From positions 731,001-795,000 of the forward strand of contig JAZAYU010000227.1 of NCBI GenBank assembly GCA_038501625.1: a stretch of DNA of 64,000 bases. Reading direction: 5' to 3'. Source of the stretch: Corbicula japonica. Lineage: Eukaryota > Mollusca > Bivalvia > Venerida > Cyrenidae. Shown here in pieces: positions 24,046 to 36,460 of this stretch; the stretch's first letter is position 1; each line of letters starts with the position of its first letter. Position numbers and translations under genes: made by a program. A model generated the notes under the pieces. It was not told the origin of the DNA. It searched no databases and saw only the letters and a program-made list of their open reading frames with translations.

Positions 24046-26700
24046 GTTTAAGGTTGTACTCAGTGATACATGTTGGTTTTACCGCCAAATTGTGAATGTG
24101 TATATGATTAAGTGTGTTAGGCTAGGTTGTGTATAAATTAGTGACATATTGTGACTCGTGTCACTTAAATATTGTGATGTATTATTAAATCTGGCCGAAA
24201 GCATATACATCGTATGATATGTGATAATTACTTTTTTCAAAGTATTAATGCGGCAATTTATTATTAGTTAAAGTAAATTTGATCACTGTTATAACTGGAC
24301 TATTGAAACAATCTTAAGTCGAACTGTATTTAACCAAATTACGGGTTGCTTCTGTTAGAAATGTATTAGCCGGATAGGAAGCCAATTCAGCTTTGTGGTT
24401 AAATGATGTTGTCTGCTCACCAATCCGTGTTTGTGCTCTGCGTCAACAAAAAGTTGAACCAAGGTTAAATGTTATTATTTAAGAAATACTTATGACCGAA
24501 TTTCGCACAAATGATCCTCGATGCATTGTAATTCGACATATACCTGTCACGCTACAGTTCCTTTATTAAGTTCTTCCCCTTGTTAAAGTCAGTGTTTAAA
24601 CACAAACTTTAACCATAACCTAAGTTTTTGAAACCCGCACAGAAGGTTTCAGACTTTATACTAACATTACTGACTATTACATTCAAAGTTGTATCCCTCG
24701 GTACTGATAGATTTCAACATCATTTCAATAAAGTTTTGAATGTACATTGTAATGTGATTTTTGTTAAAATTTTCTTTTAGTAGTGTAGACGTTGATGCTG
24801 ATTTACGCTCGGTCCGGATCTTGATAGCGTGACTTTGGTATGCTGTCTGTTGCTGACCCAGTTCGCCCAAGACTGCAATATTTCATGAGTCTGGTTGGTT
24901 GCTTCTGATCTTCCGTTTTCATCTGTTTAAAACTATATCTTCAGCTATTCTGCATCCACCACCTTTCTAAAACTTATGGGGATCTTCTTCGGAACAAAAC
25001 AGATTCTGAAAATTTTCAATGTTTTGAAAACCATTCAGTAAATCAACCCAATACAAAATTAGTTTTGTTACATGTTTTAATCAAGAGATTTAATTTTTTA
25101 CTTGTTTCGGAAGAAATCACTTATACTTAAACGGCTTGACTGTTTGCTTCCCCAAGAACCTTAACGCCTATTGATTATTTAGACAAGTTTCTTTGGAAAT
25201 TTTCTTTGGCTTCTCAACGCACTTGCCCTGACCAACCTTTCTCCTCAAGACACGTTTTAAGATTTTCAAAATATGTTTCTAAAATAACACTGACTTTTGT
25301 GTTCGACAGTCTTACTTGCTTTGGCCCGCGACCAACTACAATAATTATAATTTTGCAAATATATTAAACTAGAATAGAATGCAAATTATCCTTACTTATT
25401 ACATGACAACATTTTTGAGCCGTATTTTTTATTAATATTTTATCATAATTAGTTCTTATTCAAACGCTTTCGCCTCATGCATGCATTTGCTTGTCGCGCA
25501 GTATACTTTTCAGATTTTATCCCTGTCTTCGTTATACGTGACTGTCAAGATAGTTAAACCTTTTAACACATACCCCATCTTAAATCACATACCAAAATCC
25601 ATACGTTTGCACTTTCAATGCGCTGCTGGAGAAAGGTTGCGTTTTTGTTGGCCTATGTGTATAACAGTTTAGAAAAATTCTCTAAAATACTATCCAAAGT
25701 GTGGTTGATAATGCAAGAAATCCTATCATTTGAATTGAAATATTGTTAACATATGCTTCATCTCAACGTTAAGTACAATAGTGAATATGATTTCGGTTGT
25801 TATGTACAGTAACAGCATATTTATAACCCCAAATGTCAGGATGTCAGCAATCACAATATTTCAAAATGGCGTTATTATTCTTCCCTAGAGATGATTCTGG
25901 AAGAATTATTTCATCTTTTTGAAAATTTAAAGTGACTTGTTGGATTGTTCGAAAGTGATTTAAACAATGTTTTACCAAAGGTTAGCACTGTAACAATTTC
26001 TTACATTTTTTCGTGAGTGTTTACTGTTATTCCTATTATATCGTGTTTTTCGTTCACTATGAAGAGAAGTGTCTATTATAGTGCATTCAATTGAACACAA
26101 TGGATGATAATGTCCTAAAGGAAACAAATATCCGAAATTTTCAGGATGAAAAAAGAGAATTCTAGAAACTGTGACCTAAAATTTGCGTCTCAGATTTAAC
26201 CGGAAAAGACTTCTGTCAACTAGACCGGATGTGTTACTTAACTTCGCGTTGTTTACGTTTACACAATGAAGATTTTGCGTGATCAGAGTAGTTTGTGTGT
26301 TCTAACCGGATTAAGATATGTTAGAATTCTTAATGCTGTTATATAAAACAAAAAAATTATAATATTATGTTGTTAATTTGTTTTCGGATATTCTAAACTT
26401 TATCTTGAGTTTAAGTGGTTTAGGTGCTTTTTAAACTGGGAAATGGTATTTTTTATGTTTTGTTCAATGTAAATCAATCAGAAAAAACGGTTACTGTACA
26501 AATAGATGTTATTTACGAAGACGTATCTTAAGATCACATGCTATCATTCTGCCATATTTTCACATTTAAACGAATAAAAATTGCTATTCACATATAAATA
26601 TGGACTGATCAACACATCCCCACCAAATAAAAAATAACACAATTTAAATTAAGCGATATCATTGACAAATATTAGACAACTTGTAGTTGTTTGTTGACAC
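24046..26700. other. Anonymous intergenic DNA
   Basis: No gene or clear repeat was recognised. Short open frames (24,667-24,870 on minus; 25,481-25,672 on plus) lack motifs. Confidence 0.45.
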
Positions 26701-26952
26701 GAGAGCCTGTTGCGGCAAGTGTGAGGTTGGTGCACCCTAGAACCTGGTTTAAACCCCCGTGGGGATTTGTTTTGCCACTGACCGTTCCAAGGCAGTAACC
26801 CCAAGGGCTGTCTTTTCGTTAATTGTGTGTGGCGTCTTATTTGAATTTGACATACTTATAACAAACATGTTTTCTTTTCCTCTCTTCTTTTCGCTGCGTG
26901 GGGAGGCTGTGTTTTGTGATTGTGGCGATTCCTGATATGAATATTTCACTTT
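26701..26952 (+). repeat. SINE-like repeat with B-box-like motif, copy 2
   Basis: Full-length relative of 14,572-14,823. It has CCTGTTGCGGCAAGTGTGAGG, GTGCACCCTAGAACC, GGTTTAAACCC at 26,746-26,756, ACCGTTCCAAGGCAGTAACC, GGGGAGGCTGTGTTTTG and a tail GATATGAATATTTCACTTT. Identity to copy 1 is roughly 80% by eye. The minus-strand frame 26,749-27,027 is a by-product. Confidence 0.78.
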
Positions 26953-27693
26953 GTATATGAGATACATGTAATAGTTAAGTTTGAGTAGTTTTGATACGTT
27001 TTCATAAAATAACGTGATACGACACATATTTTATTACTCTTCTAAACATTGTTAGACTTGATTATTTGTTTTTAACATTTTCTCAGTTATAGCAGTTGGT
27101 CCATGAGCCATATTTTAAAGGTTGCAACCAGATATGGCTTAAAACAAAAAATATATCAAATATATGTTAAGTTGTGATACAATTACAACATACCCGAATA
27201 ACTCCAGTTCTGATCCGTAGCATCGACATGCAACGGAATTAAATTCCCAATCAATCAAGTTATTGGCTTCTCTGTATGTATAATTATCGATTTTTAGGGC
27301 AATTTGCGCTCAGTAATATACATTTTAGCCATTCCTCGTCCCAATTTTCTCTTGCAAAGTACATGTTATGCTCAAATTAATGGGACCAGATTTCGTTTTG
27401 TTTCTAATTATAAACTGCTATCTGTTATTAAGATATCTTTAAACATTTCTAAAGAAGGGACATAAATTTACTACTGCCAAAAATCATCGCTTTCTGTTTA
27501 TTTTTTACCCACGAAAAGGCTCAAAAGGTATTGAAGGTGCAGGTATAGTTTATGCTCCAGGGATATAAAATATTAACGAAGAACGTGTAATTTTATGGGT
27601 GCATTGCAAAATTGTATGTGCAACTATAGTATCTAATAACATCGGTGCACCTTAAGTTTACCACAATTTATTAGGCATGTTTACAAACGTATA

Positions 27694-27918
27694 TTGTCCA
27701 ACAATATTGACCTGGCACTCTTGCATTTGACCCCATATTCGTTAAATTTCGTAGATATTACGATCTACTTCGAATTAGTAGTCCGGCATCTATTTCAATA
27801 CACCACACATCACTGGCGTGTGTATTGAATGATTATATCGGTGTATTCGCTGATACCCGTGTTTATCCAATGACCTTTACGAAAATTAATGAAATGCCAG
27901 GTCAATATTGTTGGACAA
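27694..27918. mobile_element. TIR element, about 225 bp, TA flanks
   Basis: Terminal inverted repeats TTGTCCAACAATATTGACC at the left and GGTCAATATTGTTGGACAA at the right, extending to about 24 bp with TGCCA. TA dinucleotides flank both ends (27,692-27,693 and 27,919-27,920), as expected for a Tc1/mariner-type target duplication. The interior has no open frame, so it is a non-autonomous MITE. Confidence 0.88.
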
Positions 27919-28280
27919 TACGTTAGACACTTAACATAAAGGTGTACTGTTTGTTTTTGGTATCGTTTGAGCCTTTAGGTGTGCCAAACATATCGTTTTT
28001 GTTGATAATACGCTGAGCAAACTTTCTAATTGGACACCTTACAATGTTAAACAATGCTTTTCATGAGAGAAACCGTGAACACCAATTATTTTCTGAGAAA
28101 GAACACCTTCACCTTTGAGGTTTTTATACATCACGTGAATGTTTAATTAAGATTACCCTCTTCATAGTAGATAGTGTCTCGAACCACAACACTTTCAGTC
28201 CTAAAGGTTACAAAATTAACATTGCATGCTTAAGATGGAATTGACAACAATAAACCCGAGTAACTTAATAAAATAACATA
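27919..28280. other. Spacer between two TIR elements
   Basis: About 360 bp of AT-rich DNA between the MITEs at 27,694 and 28,281. Nothing recognisable was seen in it. Confidence 0.4.
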
Positions 28281-28806
28281 CACTTAACAACTTTTCTAAG
28301 TATACACCTTCGTACTGGGAAATTACTGGCTTGATAACTGAGCTATTGCTCTAAAACTTTCAATAAAAATGCAATAAATACTAACTGATTTATTAGAAAA
28401 AATTGGTTGAATTTTACAGGCATATTGTAAAACTAATAGATAGGCGACTACATTTTATGCATTCAAATTGATTTGCCCCAAAAGTGGGTTGGACTATCAA
28501 CAGTAATTAAACATTAAGATTAGAATAACATGAATTTAATTTAACAGAAATAGAAGAATAGCATATTTCTAGGTTCCAAATGTTCATTTATATTTACGCA
28601 TAATTAGTTAAAAAGTTGAACATCCGCTTTACTAACTGATTTTGTGAATTTGTATTTTGTGGGTGTCAGTATTCTAAATGGTTTTGAGCAGTCATTTGTC
28701 TGTCATTTTGAATGAAGTTTTATTTAAAAATCAGTTAGTATCCATTGCATGGATATAGCCCAAAAATCAAGCCAGTAAGGTGTATACTTAGAAAAGTTGT
28801 TAAGTG
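28281..28806. mobile_element. TIR element, 526 bp, TA flanks, abutting the duplication
   Basis: The inverted termini are CACTTAACAACTTTTCTAAG at the left and CTTAGAAAAGTTGTTAAGTG at the right, continuing to about 30 bp through TATACACCTT. TA duplicates lie at 28,279-28,280 and 28,807-28,808. A longer inner inverted stretch is present (TACTGGCTTGAT near 28,324 against ATCAAGCCAGTA near 28,767). No transposase frame. The right end coincides exactly with the left border of segmental duplication copy A. Confidence 0.9.
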
Positions 28807-29844
28807 TATTATATTGTAATAAACAGTTTTCTATTCTTTAGAAAGTTAATTGGATATTAACTTTTAACATTACCATTCAAAATTCCTTTAACATGTTTTA
28901 ACATGTGAAATTGTGAACTAGTGCTTTCCTATGAAACTGCATGGCTATTGCATTATTTATTTAAGGGTTATAGCTTATAACCTATGTTCTCTCTGTCGTT
29001 TAAGATTCGATTTGGCGGAAAATACATATAATGTTGTTAAAAGTTTTAGATATCGGATATAAAATTGGATATTGATAATGCAATAAGTACTTTTTCGGAA
29101 ACCATATTGAAGTAAGTAACCAATTAGAAAAGTTGACCTGTGTTCTACGCCGTAAACGGAAATCATATATTAAATAAATGGTTATAAATAATAGGTTATA
29201 TTGTTTCATAAATCTTTTAGAGTTTGTTTGAGATAACAGCGACACAAGCTGCTTCGTGTATTTTAGGTTGTTCTTTTAATTTTTAAAGAAACTATTTAGG
29301 AAGAAACAGTCTTCAAATGTGAAAGATTTTGTTCTTTATTGAGTATTAACTGATTTAATGTTTGTTTGCATACCGTGTATGTATAATGGTATCATATTTT
29401 GACTGTTGAATAACAGTGTGCATTGTAATAGAGAACAAAATAAAATATTAATAAAACTTGTAACGTTTGTTTTTAATACCAGCCGATTTTGACACATACT
29501 AAACACATTCAAATATGTAAAAATCTCAGAATATAACCTTGACAGTCACAGATTGAAAACAACATATGAAAAGCACTAGTGTGCTGTAGAAGGATGTCAA
29601 TATTTAATCAGTATTGCTTCGTCTTCATAAGCAAGCGCTATTTTTTACAACTTTGGTCACTAATATTCAGCGTCATTTGCGCGGGGGTTGTCATGGAAGT
29701 AAGAGGCGTGATAGGTCGAAATGGCTTGGCTTTGATCGTTGATCTCCCTTTCCTGAGAATGTATCGCTAAATTACAATAAATATAGACACATTGTTTGCG
29801 GGTAGATAACATTCTGGAAATCTTTAAGCCTAAGATCAAATATA

Positions 29845-30397
29845 CTCAGCAAAAATAAAAAGTACCCACTTTTTATGTTTATATTCTCATTCACATATTT
29901 TCATATAATTACGAACACTTTAAAATGTGTTTTATTAATTAATCTCAGTTTTATAAGTTTAATTTTCATCAACATAATCTTCCACACCTAGACCTGAGCA
30001 AATGTCCATCAGATAACAATTAATAATGGATTAAAAACACTATATATTAAATTTAAAGGGAGGTAATTTGAAAAGTTTTGGGATGTCTACGTTGTTTATA
30101 GAGGACGAGTTGTTTTACTGATGAATGTTTTGTGCTTTTCTTGACATTAAGAACTGGAGAAATTGATTTAATGGCAATAACTGTGAATATTTTTTAGAAT
30201 CCCTTACTTCTTCCTAAAACCTTAATTATAGCAAAGGAAAAGATAACTTAGTCGTGACTGCAGATTTTCAAGAACATTTTATTTCTTTGTAACGATTACA
30301 GATATGCAGATCTGTTCAATGAAAATATTTTATTTTTTATTTTTCTAATTTTACAAAATTACAGGTAGAAAAGTGAGTACTTTTTATTTTTGCTGAG
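29845..30397. mobile_element. TIR element, about 553 bp, TA flanks (in copy A)
   Basis: Left end CTCAGCAAAAATAAAAAGTA, right end TACTTTTTATTTTTGCTGAG, with CCCACTTTT/AAAAGTGAG extending the match. TA lies at both borders (29,843-29,844 and 30,398-30,399). This is Tc1/mariner-type MITE architecture. The interior holds no transposase. It is also present in copy B, so it was inserted before the duplication. Confidence 0.92.
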
Positions 30398-30436
30398 TAT
30401 ATATTTAAATTTGGGTGTCCGATAATTACTAATAAA

Positions 30437-30634
30437 ATGGCAAGAAAATTTCAATGGGTCTCAAAAAGAGTTGAACAATATGGGAAATCACGTGTGATAC
30501 GATATCACCGGGCAAGAACAAATGATTCACAAATCATGCTCTCTGAAATAAAACGATATACTTTAAATCGCCAGTTTATTCATGATTTTCTAAACACGAT
30601 AAAAGCAAACTGTTACTCGACCGTGAAGAGTTGA
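30437..30634 (+). other. 65-codon open frame shared by both duplicate copies, probably not a gene
   Basis: Encodes MARKFQWVSKRVEQYGKSRV and so on. Its counterpart at 38,306-38,503 differs at six bases, and all six change the residue (K4T, R19C, Q46H, H49R, I55T, T62P); none is silent. That pattern does not suggest selection for protein. Parts of the sequence recur downstream (TCATGCTYTCNGAAATAA, GTGATTTTCTAAA) as an internal repeat of about 300 bp, which favours a repeat origin. No known family matched by eye. Confidence 0.4.
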
Positions 30635-30663
30635 ACAAATGGGAAATCACGTGTGCTATGATA

Positions 30664-30664
<1 letters not shown>

Positions 30665-30694
<30 letters not shown>
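30665..30694 (+). repeat. (TAG)n microsatellite, copy A
   Basis: About ten TAG units. The allele in copy B (38,531-38,586) is nearly twice as long and carries one TTG interruption, so it has expanded or contracted since duplication. Confidence 0.95.
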
Positions 30695-31120
30695 TTTATT
30701 TGTGCACTATATGTCACATCCCAACAAATATCACATTTTATCAAGATGACCTGTTAAAGCCTATTTGGCTTATTTCCAACTGCGTCCTATCAACAGGCAT
30801 TAACGAATTATTAACAAGTCATGCTTTCGGAAATAAGACAATATGCTTTCGTGATTTTCTAAACGTGATTAAACAACTTTATTCGCCCGTGATATGTTCG
30901 GTTCATCAAAGATCGCATTGTGAACCCGGTATTTTTCTTTTTTCAATTTAATAACAGGTTCAGTACGCACGAATATTTCTGGTACCCAGGTTCACCTTAA
31001 AGGCTATGAAGGCCTATTATAACAAATTATGAAAATTAATTTAAAGATTTTTTCGATGAACGTTATATTTGCATAAATAGAAAATCTTTTAAACCAGTGT
31101 TAGCTAAACAACAAATAAAG

Positions 31121-31585
31121 GAAACATTTTGCAAGTTTTATCGCCGATACCCAGATTTAATTCAAAACTACACTTGCAGTTAAAATCACTACTGCAACAA
31201 TATACTTCTTTACCAGTGTTTTATGTTATTTGATTTATAAACTTAAGAAAATAAAAGCAAATATAACTTTCTCCACGTTATTCGTAAACACCATCATTAA
31301 ATTTAATAAAGGTTACCAACATGATATTCTACAGAGCTCTGCATGCTTGGTGAGTAATCTTCAGTTGATTGTTACGCTTACCTCTTTTTGCACGACGGTG
31401 GCAGGTTTAAGAGTTAATGGAAGTTAAAAGGAAAATTTTGTAAAAGAAGCTAGAAGCTTGATCTGTATCTTTTATCCCTGTCGTCGTGTTCTCGCTGATT
31501 TGTCTCCAGGGGAACAGGTGTCAGTAAGGTCATTTGCACTGCTATATGCTTCTTATGTGTTACATTTTGCTTGCTTTTGTCTACA
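31121..31585 (+). pseudogene. Second reverse transcriptase C-terminal fragment
   Basis: Aligns with 11,535-12,035. It shares TTTTGCAAGTTTTATCGCCG, GGTTACCAACATGATATT, GCACGACGGTGGCAGG and TTTTATCCCTGTCGTCGTGT. The remnant reads CKFYRRYPDL and then breaks into several frames. The palm motif is not included. This block is missing from duplicate copy B, so it either arrived in copy A later or was deleted from copy B. Confidence 0.75.
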
Positions 31586-31664
31586 ACATTGTCGAGTTGT
31601 GGGGTATTTAAATTCGTCAATACTTTAGTGACTTTGTCTCTTTTGAAATTCATCAATTTATCAA

Positions 31665-31757
31665 CCATGCTTACTTTTCCTCACTACTTTTTGTACTGTG
31701 TGGAGAGGTTGTGTTTTCTGGATGTGGCCAAACCATAATATGCATATTTCACCTTTT
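31665..31757 (+). repeat. SINE-like repeat, tail fragment in copy A
   Basis: CCATGCTTACTTTTCCTCAC, TGTGTGGAGAGGTTGTGTTT and ATATGCATATTTCACCTTTTT match the tail of the 14,572 and 26,701 family. At the matching place copy B has only CCATGCTTACTTTATGCATATTTCAC, so the middle is deleted there. Confidence 0.7.
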
Positions 31758-32632
31758 TGTGACTAATAATTATTCCAGAAGCATCTTAGCTCATGAGTGT
31801 ATTTTATTCAATTGAAAAAATACAGACAATATCTCAATGACTGATCAACTACAGAAATCTTTGAAATATTTTTTCTTAAGTTCAGGGTGTTATATCCTTG
31901 ATAAACAAAATTGCATTGCCATTCCTTGCTGGCAAGATTGATTTACTGTTGTTTTTTAATTTCCTATGTCTTTGAACACGCAAGTTTTAGGTTAATCTTA
32001 ATGGCATCGTTTCTAGACTACTCAAACATCCGTTTAGTCGAAACGCAGGTACGTCTGGTAATAAAAGAGTACAGCTAAGTCACTATGGTTAAGGATTTGA
32101 TCAGGCAACGGTTGTCGTTTGTTGTTGTTTTTTTTTCAATGTTTCATTAAAAAGAAAATACGAAAAGATCGGGATCTATTTATTACATATTTGTCCTAAT
32201 ATTCTTTATTTTGATACTGTTTTCGTTTTATAATGATCTGGGTTATTGATAAAATAAAAGTATAGGTACAATACTAGTAAATGGCATTGAGAGCTGGCAA
32301 TGTTAAGCGACATTAACAAGCACGCACATTTGTCCACCAGTTGCTACAAAGGGCATGCCGTCATTTGCTTTGGCTTCAATATCCCATCCAGAGCCTCTTT
32401 ATCCAAAATACTTTCCAATATTTTGAAATAAACAGAGCAACTTTTAGAGGCTGAATCGATAATTTATTACCTTCATTAGGATATGAAAAAAGCACTGTGG
32501 TAGTTAAGATTGATATGTAAGCTAACAACTAGCAGACGTCTCGTTAAGTATTCAGCAAATACTCGTTATTGTAAACGTAGAATTATTCAGAATAGTGTTA
32601 TTCCCCAAAAGCTTTACAGAATAGTTTATTTC

Positions 32633-32800
32633 AGGATCAACGGGCTCATCCGTGTAGTCTGATCACGACCGACACTTCTCCCTGTTAGATTCACTAGGTT
32701 ATTTGTGACAAAAACGTGTAAAATACTGATCAGATGACATTGATTTAATAGGTGATCTTGATCTAAACTGGTCGCCTATGTGATAACAGACGTACGAAAT
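32633..32800. mobile_element. Old piggyBac-type MITE relic
   Basis: Inner phrases of the family are present but diverged: GATCACGACC, GTTAGATTCACTAGGTTATTT, TCTTGATCTAAACTGG and CGCCTATGTGATAA. The TTAACCC ends are lost. It begins at the right border of duplicate copy A. Confidence 0.55.
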
Positions 32801-35800
32801 AAAGAGTTCAGAAATTTAAGAAGATTATCATAAGCCAAACAAGTCAAAGCTAACATATTTACAAGTTTTAGCTTTCCAAAAAGCTAGTCGGTCATTAGCA
32901 AATAAATTAATAGAATAAGTAGGTATGTATTCGTGCTTGTATTTACTTTTGGACCAATGTAAGTCAATGATATGGCCAGTTTTCTGTTGATCAATGTCAC
33001 ACAGACTGTATCTGACAAACTATTTGTGAATTTAGTTGATGTTTCAAGTTTCAAGTTTATTTCCATTTACATTTCTCTGTATGTACAAAACATAAACAAG
33101 AGAACATATATACATTGTACAATTCTGTTACTTTAAAGCATGCAAACAAAGTTGAACGGCTGATGTTTGATTTATTGAAACATGAAGAAGACGTGTACCG
33201 GCAAAAGGCATCAATATAAATAATCATGTCTCTAGTAGACGTAATTTATTATTTTATTCAGGACGTGTAAAAAATAATTACGTTGTTTAAGCACCAGCGA
33301 ATCTGATGAATATGTTACATTAACGCGAATGCTCAAAGAGGTACCACAGAACTTTCCGCAGTCGATACTTATTTGTACATTGAGAGAAAAGCCATGCTTA
33401 TAATATTCAGTATTCATTACCAACATTCATAAAGTGTAGTTTTAGTTGGTTCAGCAGATCTCGTCAAACTTGAAGTTGACGAGCGTTAGAAGACAGTAAA
33501 CAATAAATTAGGATGCTGATGCATTTATTACTTTCACTTAAGCTTTATGCTGCTCCTATCTTTTGTTTTTGTTTGAACGATTTTCTCTGAAACTATTACA
33601 GAAACTCAAGAAGCACTATTTGTATTTAAATTAATCTATCATCAAAGAAATTGTCGTTATGCCACTGTTCTGAAAATTCTTCACAACTATTTCTCAACTT
33701 TAAAGGCTGGTTTTGAATTGCTTGCAGTATATTCTAGTAGATCGCCCTTACATAGAAATGATAGTGCTTGTGTTGTCTACCTTACTGTACTTGTCAAAAT
33801 AATGTTATTGTTTAGTAGCCCAAGACCGAATTCAGATCCGTTATATTGCATGTGTATGGGGAAGCAGACATTGGGGTCAGGGGTATCCCCGGAAATCTTT
33901 TACAAGTTAAACTCAATTTGGATTGCAACTGCGACGAGTCCAACCGTTCACTATAGACCCCAAGAGGAGAACGCACGGATAGATGCGGTTTTGAGAGGGA
34001 ATGGGGGAATCAAAATAAATCAATTCGTACTTCGTTAATAATGCATATATTCAAGGGCAAGTTTTGAATATTATGGCGGCGGAAGTTTTGTTACATAAAT
34101 TAAATAGTTAAAGTTTAAATGATAAAAATACAGATGCACGTATAGAATGGTTACCAAGTTTCTATTTTAAAACAATCGTTTAAGTTTTGTTTTCTTAAAA
34201 TAGATGAAAAGATCACTTTGAAAACCACCGAAGACGAAAAATGTGAAAATATTGCAGGCTCGGTTTCATTGAGCCTGTTAAAGACTTTTAAGCATATCAA
34301 AAACATAAAATACCGCATCGTAAATTAGTGCTCCAACTTGGATATTAAAAGGACGAGAAATAGATAGATCTAAAAAACCATGGCAGTTTTTGTGCAACAA
34401 GCTCAAAACTAGGCACTTTTATGCAAATCTTTGAGAAAGAGCATAATACATGTATATAAATGTCTCTCTGAATGAGTAATTGCGAATAAAAGATAAAATG
34501 TAATGTTCATAACTAATGAAGAGATAGGTAGTCATCAAACCAACTAGGTTTAAACTCTCGCAGCTCGGGTTATTTCAATAGTGCGCTCGTGAAATGCAAA
34601 ATTGTGAGGTTGATTATCTGATAACAACTACATTTGTAATTATGGATTGAAATGATTTTCCAAAAACCTTGACTAACGAAGTATTTGTAACTGAGGTAAC
34701 GTGTCGCCATTTATCCTATAAATTGATATTAGACAAGTTCAATAAACAAAATCAATATTGATGCTTCCACGCTGAACGTGTAATCATAAAGTGCTATTAA
34801 CCTCCTGTGGCCATCCTAGTCGTTTATCTCTGTCGTCCGCAGCTTATTGATCGTATTGATGACTGTCTTTTAGCGTACCGCCGCCCCATTGACTACGCTT
34901 GTGATAATAGATAAAAAATATTGCCCATGCTGATCTCCTATGTTTACTTTTAACAATGGTCATGTCACATTCGCTAAACCTCCGGTATATTCTGAGAACA
35001 TTCACCGAAATTGCACTGGAAATCGCAAACAAATTGCAAAATCTCTCTTTAAAAGACAATATTTTGACAATTAAGCAAAGTTCTGAGCATTCGTTTCCTC
35101 CTAAATGCTTGTTTAAAACATCTCCTCGTTTGCTATAAGCCTCTACTATTTCACGACCGTATGTTTGGTGATTTATACCACAAGAAAGAAAATTTTTAAT
35201 GTTAACACATTGGGTAGAAGTTTTTATCAATTTTCAAAGTCAACGCTTGGACATCATCTAACATGGCATACACTGAAATTGACATCATTAAAACAAACAA
35301 ACAAAAACAGTTAAATGTGCGAGAACCAGCAATATTACATGTTGAAGTTCAGCATTCTAACGAAATTGTTGAAGATCAGAATAGTAAATATAATAATTTG
35401 AGTCCCTGTCAGGCTGCTCATCCCCCACCCTAGGACAGTGACAAAATTGTGTTGTTGAACTCTAGATTTTGGAATACATTTTTGGTTAAAAGTGTATGAT
35501 AATGACCGACTAGCTTTTTGTAAACTTTTGTTTACAGACAGCCTTTCCCGCCAAAGTCGGATATTCATTAGTCTCTAAGAAAAACATAAACGATGTCTTG
35601 CTTTCGACCAACAAAATCAATATAACGGATCGAATCTATTTCATATATGGGATCATCCTGAACAGTTGTTTGATTCAAATAAAGTATCAGTTCAATTTAT
35701 AAGCAAATAATATTTTGCTATGAAAGTTTGCATCACGTGACTTTCTAAAAAAAGACGCATAACATTATTTCTACACCCTGTAGTAAATACAACACATGTA

Positions 35801-35974
35801 TGTTTATATAATTTAACATGTCATTATATATCAGCTCAATTTCTGATTTGATGTTACTACAACGTCCAAATATTGTTTCATCAACATTTAGAAGACTTTT
35901 CTGGCAAATAGGGGGAACGGAATAGCATTCTCAAGCTCTAGACGGGCGGCTTGGTCTAAAGTGACCACGTCCGG
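32801..35974. other. Spacer between the two duplicate copies, anonymous
   Basis: No gene recognised. The longest frames, 33,718-34,038 (+, 106 codons) and 34,844-35,230 (-, 128 codons), have no motif, repeat partner or splice context. A reverse copy of the GGTGGTTTTCAAAGTGA module is near 34,215. Confidence 0.45.
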
Positions 35975-36460
35975 TGCCGCTGTTAACCGGTGTTACCCTT
36001 CAAAGGTCAAGTTTTGTCCATTATAATTTGTCGGTCATCAGGATGACCGACAATAAATTAAATATACAAGAACTATGATTATCTACATTAATGTCTTTTA
36101 CGTTAAACGTCTTCTCTATATATCAAGCAAACATCAGTCTCTACACTTTCCTTCTGCATGAGTCTTAGTAACAGGTGGCATGGTATAAATTATTCTGGAC
36201 CTGATGACCGACAATAAATTAAGTATACAAGAACTATGATTATCTACATAAATGTCTTTTCCGGTAAACGTCTTCTCTATATATCAAGCAATCAAACATC
36301 AGCCTCTACACTTTCCTTCTGCATGAGTCTTAGTAACAGGTGGCATAGTCTAAATTATCCGTTCTGAACCGTAAGTCACTGTTAACCGGTGTTCAGGCTA
36401 AAGATCTCAAGTTTGGTCTATTATAATATGTCGGTCATCAGGATGACCGACCTGATGACA
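35975..36460 (+). repeat. Compound repeat: tandem 161-bp duplication flanked by a 24-bp palindrome
   Basis: Unit 1 starts at 36,041 and unit 2 at 36,202. Both hold GATGACCGACAATAAATTAA, TACAAGAACTATGATTATC, CGTCTTCTCTATATATCAAG and CATGAGTCTTAGTAACAGG. On either side lies a second repeated block, TGTTAACCGGTGTT followed by the palindrome TGTCGGTCATC-AG-GATGACCGACA, at 36,029-36,052 and 36,429-36,451. The arms of 11 bp pair perfectly around AG in the first copy. The whole is a nested repeat with no coding potential. Confidence 0.88.

Larger units (their letters stand above)
28808..32627 (+). repeat. Segmental duplication copy A (3.8 kb)
   Basis: Directly repeated, at about 95% identity by eye, with 36,682-39,924. 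Homology opens at ATTATATTGTARTAAACAG and ends after CCCCAAAAGCTTTAYAGAA. Copy A has a block at about 31,040-31,640 that copy B lacks; it holds the second RT fragment. Copy A also has a SINE-like tail at 31,665-31,757. It contains a TIR element (29,845-30,397), a short conserved frame and a (TAG)n microsatellite. Two duplicated 65-codon frames are the only coding-like content. Confidence 0.93.

Noticed and set aside
33718..34038. 106-codon plus-strand open frame
   Set aside because: No domain or family resemblance and no start context or polyadenylation signal that would support it.
34844..35230. 128-codon minus-strand open frame
   Set aside because: No recognised motif, no repeat partner, no splice or codon-bias support. 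A frame of this length is plausible by chance in 64 kb of eukaryotic DNA.
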